Shown: piece after piece, positions 58,255 to 59,849 of the stretch
Layout of the letters: the number at the start of each line of letters is the position of its first letter
How positions within the stretch are numbered: position 1 is the first letter of the stretch
NCBI GenBank assembly: GCA_943704495.1
Contig: CALSCR010001580.1
Coordinates: 1 to 59,849 of the forward strand
Direction of reading: 5' to 3'
Length of the DNA stretch: 59,849 bases
DNA from: Pigoraptor chileana
Lineage: Eukaryota; Opisthokonta; Filasterea
The notes under the pieces: model-generated
Told to the model about the DNA's origin: nothing
Seen by the model: the letters and a program-made list of their open reading frames with translations, nothing else
The model's database searches: none
Made by a program: the position numbers and the translations under genes

Positions 58255-59017
58255 AGAGAGAAAGAGATGTAGGATTCATGTCAGTGTCTTGGACGATGTG
58301 TCTATGGAGCCACAGAGAGACAGAAAGAGAGAGATTCTGTTACTCACCACCTGCCAGGCCGCCAAGTGCTTGTGGAAGCTGCACCGTCAGACACAACTGC
58401 AAACAAAACTGCGTCTTTCCAGAACCGCTTTCGCCCACGATTTCGGTGATGCCACGCGACAAGATGCCGCCTCCTAGAGCCTCGTCCAGAACTGCGCATC
58501 CGGTGGCCAGGCGAAGGGTGTGAGGCACCTCGCCATCCTCCCCGCGTTGGTTTGGCGGGCTGTCATTGCCCTGTGTCAATTGGAACGCCGTGAACACCGG
58601 GATGCCGACAACGCCACGCACGGCTGAGTACAGAACAGCAACGTCTCCTTCCGAAAGCGCGGCCGTGCGCAACAGCTCTGGTGGGGCGCGATATAATACA
58701 TCACGCAAACTGCGGATGCGCGCTGAGCGTGGCAAAGTGGTTTAGTTTCAGAGAGATGCACAAAATCCACAAACAAATTGATACATAAGATTCAAGGCAA
58801 TGAGTTATGTCTATGCCATTGGACTCCACAACTGTATAATAAAGAAAAATCGATAATGGCAATACTATGGATTTCGCAGTGCTGAGATGGTGCTCACACA
58901 AGTATTCAGTGGCGTCAACTTACCTCTCTCCAGACCCTGTAGTATTCGCGGATGGAGCGGTATTGTCTCCGCAAGCAACGCATCGTATACATGCGGTGAA
59001 GGATGCCCCGCCGCCAT
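56829..59017 (-). CDS. XRCC3: RAD51 paralog XRCC3
   Basis: Exons 58924-59017, 58351-58722 and 56829-57547 join in phase to 394 residues (human 346). The N-terminal helical part starts MAAGHPSPHVYDALL and includes LHPRILQGLERARIRSLRDV, like the LNPRI...SVKEVL start of XRCC3. Walker A is GESGSGKTQ (about 128-136); AVYFSTEDVFPHKRL (about 157-171) is the XRCC3 signature; Walker B is RLVVIDSIAAL (about 224-234); VPIVCVNQVSDAF and LAPHLANVSSDFEV complete the ATPase core. XRCC3 pairs with RAD51C in homologous recombination. It keeps a complete GxxxxGKT, where the human protein has GRSSAGKT. The 800-base second intron is a minisatellite array, and the first intron holds one more copy. Confidence 0.95.
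57690..58335. repeat. Minisatellite array inside XRCC3 intron 2
   Basis: About eight diverged tandem copies, 65-100 bases each, of motif A: GATGTAGGATTCAAGTCAG, then TGTCATAGGCGCTGTG, then CCCATGGACTCCACA, then a GA run of variable length. GA runs differ most between copies, as expected for slippage. Read in the sense of XRCC3 (minus strand) the spacers are CT runs. Confidence 0.93.
58770..58835. repeat. Single minisatellite copy in XRCC3 intron 1
   Basis: A diverged motif A copy (ATAAGATTCAAGGCAATG, then GCCATTGGACTCCACAAC) without a GA run lies within the intron 58723-58923, in the same orientation as the array downstream. Confidence 0.75.
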
Positions 59018-59532
59018 TTCTAGTACATTTGGGTTTCGGTCGCTTGATGCTAAGGCCCAATGTTCTTCTGAACGGAGAATCGGCCTGCTTTTTCCGCTTG
59101 AGTGAAGTTAATCGCAGTCTTATAATAAGCCTCTTATAAAGTGAGGTCGATTACACAGCCACAGTCAATAAGCCTCTTATAAAGTGGCGGAAGACACATA
59201 ATTAAAGGACACTGAGCCTCTACTACTTCCAAGAGAAGCACGGCTGTACAGTTTTTTAATATCAGTTGTGGGCTGTAGTGGACTGACTGGCGTCAAAAAT
59301 TTGAAATCTCCCGCCAATTTGCAGTACTGACCGACGACACAACTTTGCCGAGTCCTCGGCCTGAAATTCAGTTTTTTTTCTTCTTTTTGTGTGGACGTAT
59401 TGTCGGCTATTAAATGATTATGTTGAAATGGAGAGAGAAACACGTTGTTGCTGCAATTCACACGCATTCAACACGCATTTACTGGCCAGTGTGGAGACAC
59501 AACGACATCAGCGATGCCCAGCCGGGAAAGGC
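59018..59532. other. Intergenic region right of XRCC3
   Basis: No gene seen. A 20-base direct repeat, AATAAGCCTCTTATAAAGTG, occurs at about 59124 and 59168. The region contains the XRCC3 promoter and the 3' end of the following minus-strand gene. Confidence 0.6.
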
Positions 59533-59589
59533 TTAGTTAATACCGAGTCCCACGGCTTTTGCGGTGATTTCCCACAGGCGATCGGCATC
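59533..59589 (-). CDS. Last exon of a probable short-chain dehydrogenase (RDH11-14-like), partial
   Basis: On the minus strand, GCATGCAG precedes an 18-codon exon reading DADRLWEITAKAVGLGIN and then a stop. This resembles the C-terminal RRLWDVSxxLxGL tail of retinol dehydrogenase-type SDR proteins. The rest of the gene lies beyond the right edge. Only this short exon supports the call, so it is tentative. Confidence 0.45.
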   Translation of the reverse strand, partial: DADRLWEITAKAVGLGIN

Positions 59590-59706
59590 CTGCATGCGAC
59601 ACAAAAAATAAAGCGAAATGAGCCCCTTGTCAAACAGAAGCACTGACGGCAATTAAACACAGACTCAATGCAAAATACATACCATAGTAAGTACATAACG
59701 TATAGT

Positions 59707-59769
59707 ACACAACACACCATACACAGTACACAACACACCATACACAGTACACAACACACCATACACAGT
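59707..59769. repeat. 21-base tandem repeat at the right edge
   Basis: Three exact copies of a 21-base unit (ACACAACACACCATACACAG plus T), with further degenerate copies to 59849. It probably lies within the intron of the partial SDR-type gene. Confidence 0.93.
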
Positions 59770-59849
59770 ACACAACACACAGTACTCAATACATAGTAAA
59801 GTACATGGCAAGTACACAACGTATAGTACACAGTACATACACAGTACAC

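Noticed and set aside
57690-58335. Possible CRISPR-like array
   Set aside because: Repeats are tandem with GA slippage spacers, diverged, inside a spliced eukaryotic gene; no unique spacers or cas genes.
58055-58523. Plus-strand frames with Arg-Glu repeats
   Set aside because: They arise from the GA runs of the XRCC3 intron minisatellite and overlap XRCC3 exon 2.
58723-58735. XRCC3 start at 58735
   Set aside because: That codon is TTG, not ATG; an upstream exon with ATG at 59017 joins in phase and restores the conserved XRCC3 head.

Overview
The window is nuclear DNA of a flagellated, intron-containing eukaryotic microbe. Evidence: genes on both strands with GT-AG introns mostly 70-350 bases long, an intron-bearing tRNA-Ile(UAU), a complete axonemal dynein heavy chain, and many short intergenic stretches. 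The gene set (AF4/FMR2-type, FHIP, NDFIP, AXDND1-like, CCDC97, XRCC3, RENBP) suggests a protist on or near the opisthokont side of the tree (for example apusomonad-, ancyromonad- or holozoan-like). The exact lineage cannot be fixed from sequence alone. No viral, retroviral or DNA-transposon gene was recognised. PARAGRAPH 2, layout. 1-1796: AC microsatellite, then an RMDN-type TPR gene (+). 1995-17203: outer-arm beta-type axonemal dynein heavy chain (-), 9 exons and about 4497 residues, with one 11-kb exon. 17673-21500: AXDND1-like coiled-coil gene (+), head to head with the dynein gene. 21542-23884: CCDC97 (-). 24146-26350: RCL1 (+). 26843-27646: intronless GST-like gene (+). 28293-29191: RBX1 (-). 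29687-31969: FHIP (+, intronless). 32571-35262: AF4/FMR2-like gene (+). 35392-36486: NDFIP (-). 36725-36836: tRNA-Ile(UAU) (-). 37230-38914: ankyrin-repeat gene (-). 39864-43594: USP5 (-). 43995-47728: protein with two CH domains and a long charged helix (-). 48460-49733: unknown coiled-coil gene (+). 49851-51264: TRNT1 (-). 51880-54278: RENBP (+). 54567-55683: protein kinase (-). 56829-59017: XRCC3 (-). 59533-59589: last exon of a probable short-chain dehydrogenase (-), cut by the window edge. PARAGRAPH 3, methods and themes. For all complete multi-exon genes I assigned exon boundaries by hand from GT/AG (once GC/AG) sites and checked that codon phases add up across every junction. Functionally these are mostly unlinked housekeeping genes: ubiquitin (RBX1, USP5, NDFIP), RNA (RCL1, CCDC97, tRNA, TRNT1), DNA repair (XRCC3) and sugar metabolism (RENBP). 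A cytoskeleton/cilium theme stands out (dynein heavy chain, AXDND1-like, RMDN, FHIP, CH-domain protein). The most unusual signals are an orientation-biased minisatellite confined to introns of three minus-strand genes, an AF4/FMR2 C-terminal homology domain in a protist, a start codon alone in its own exon, and a protein that appears to join a fimbrin-type and a MICAL/cytospin-type CH domain.
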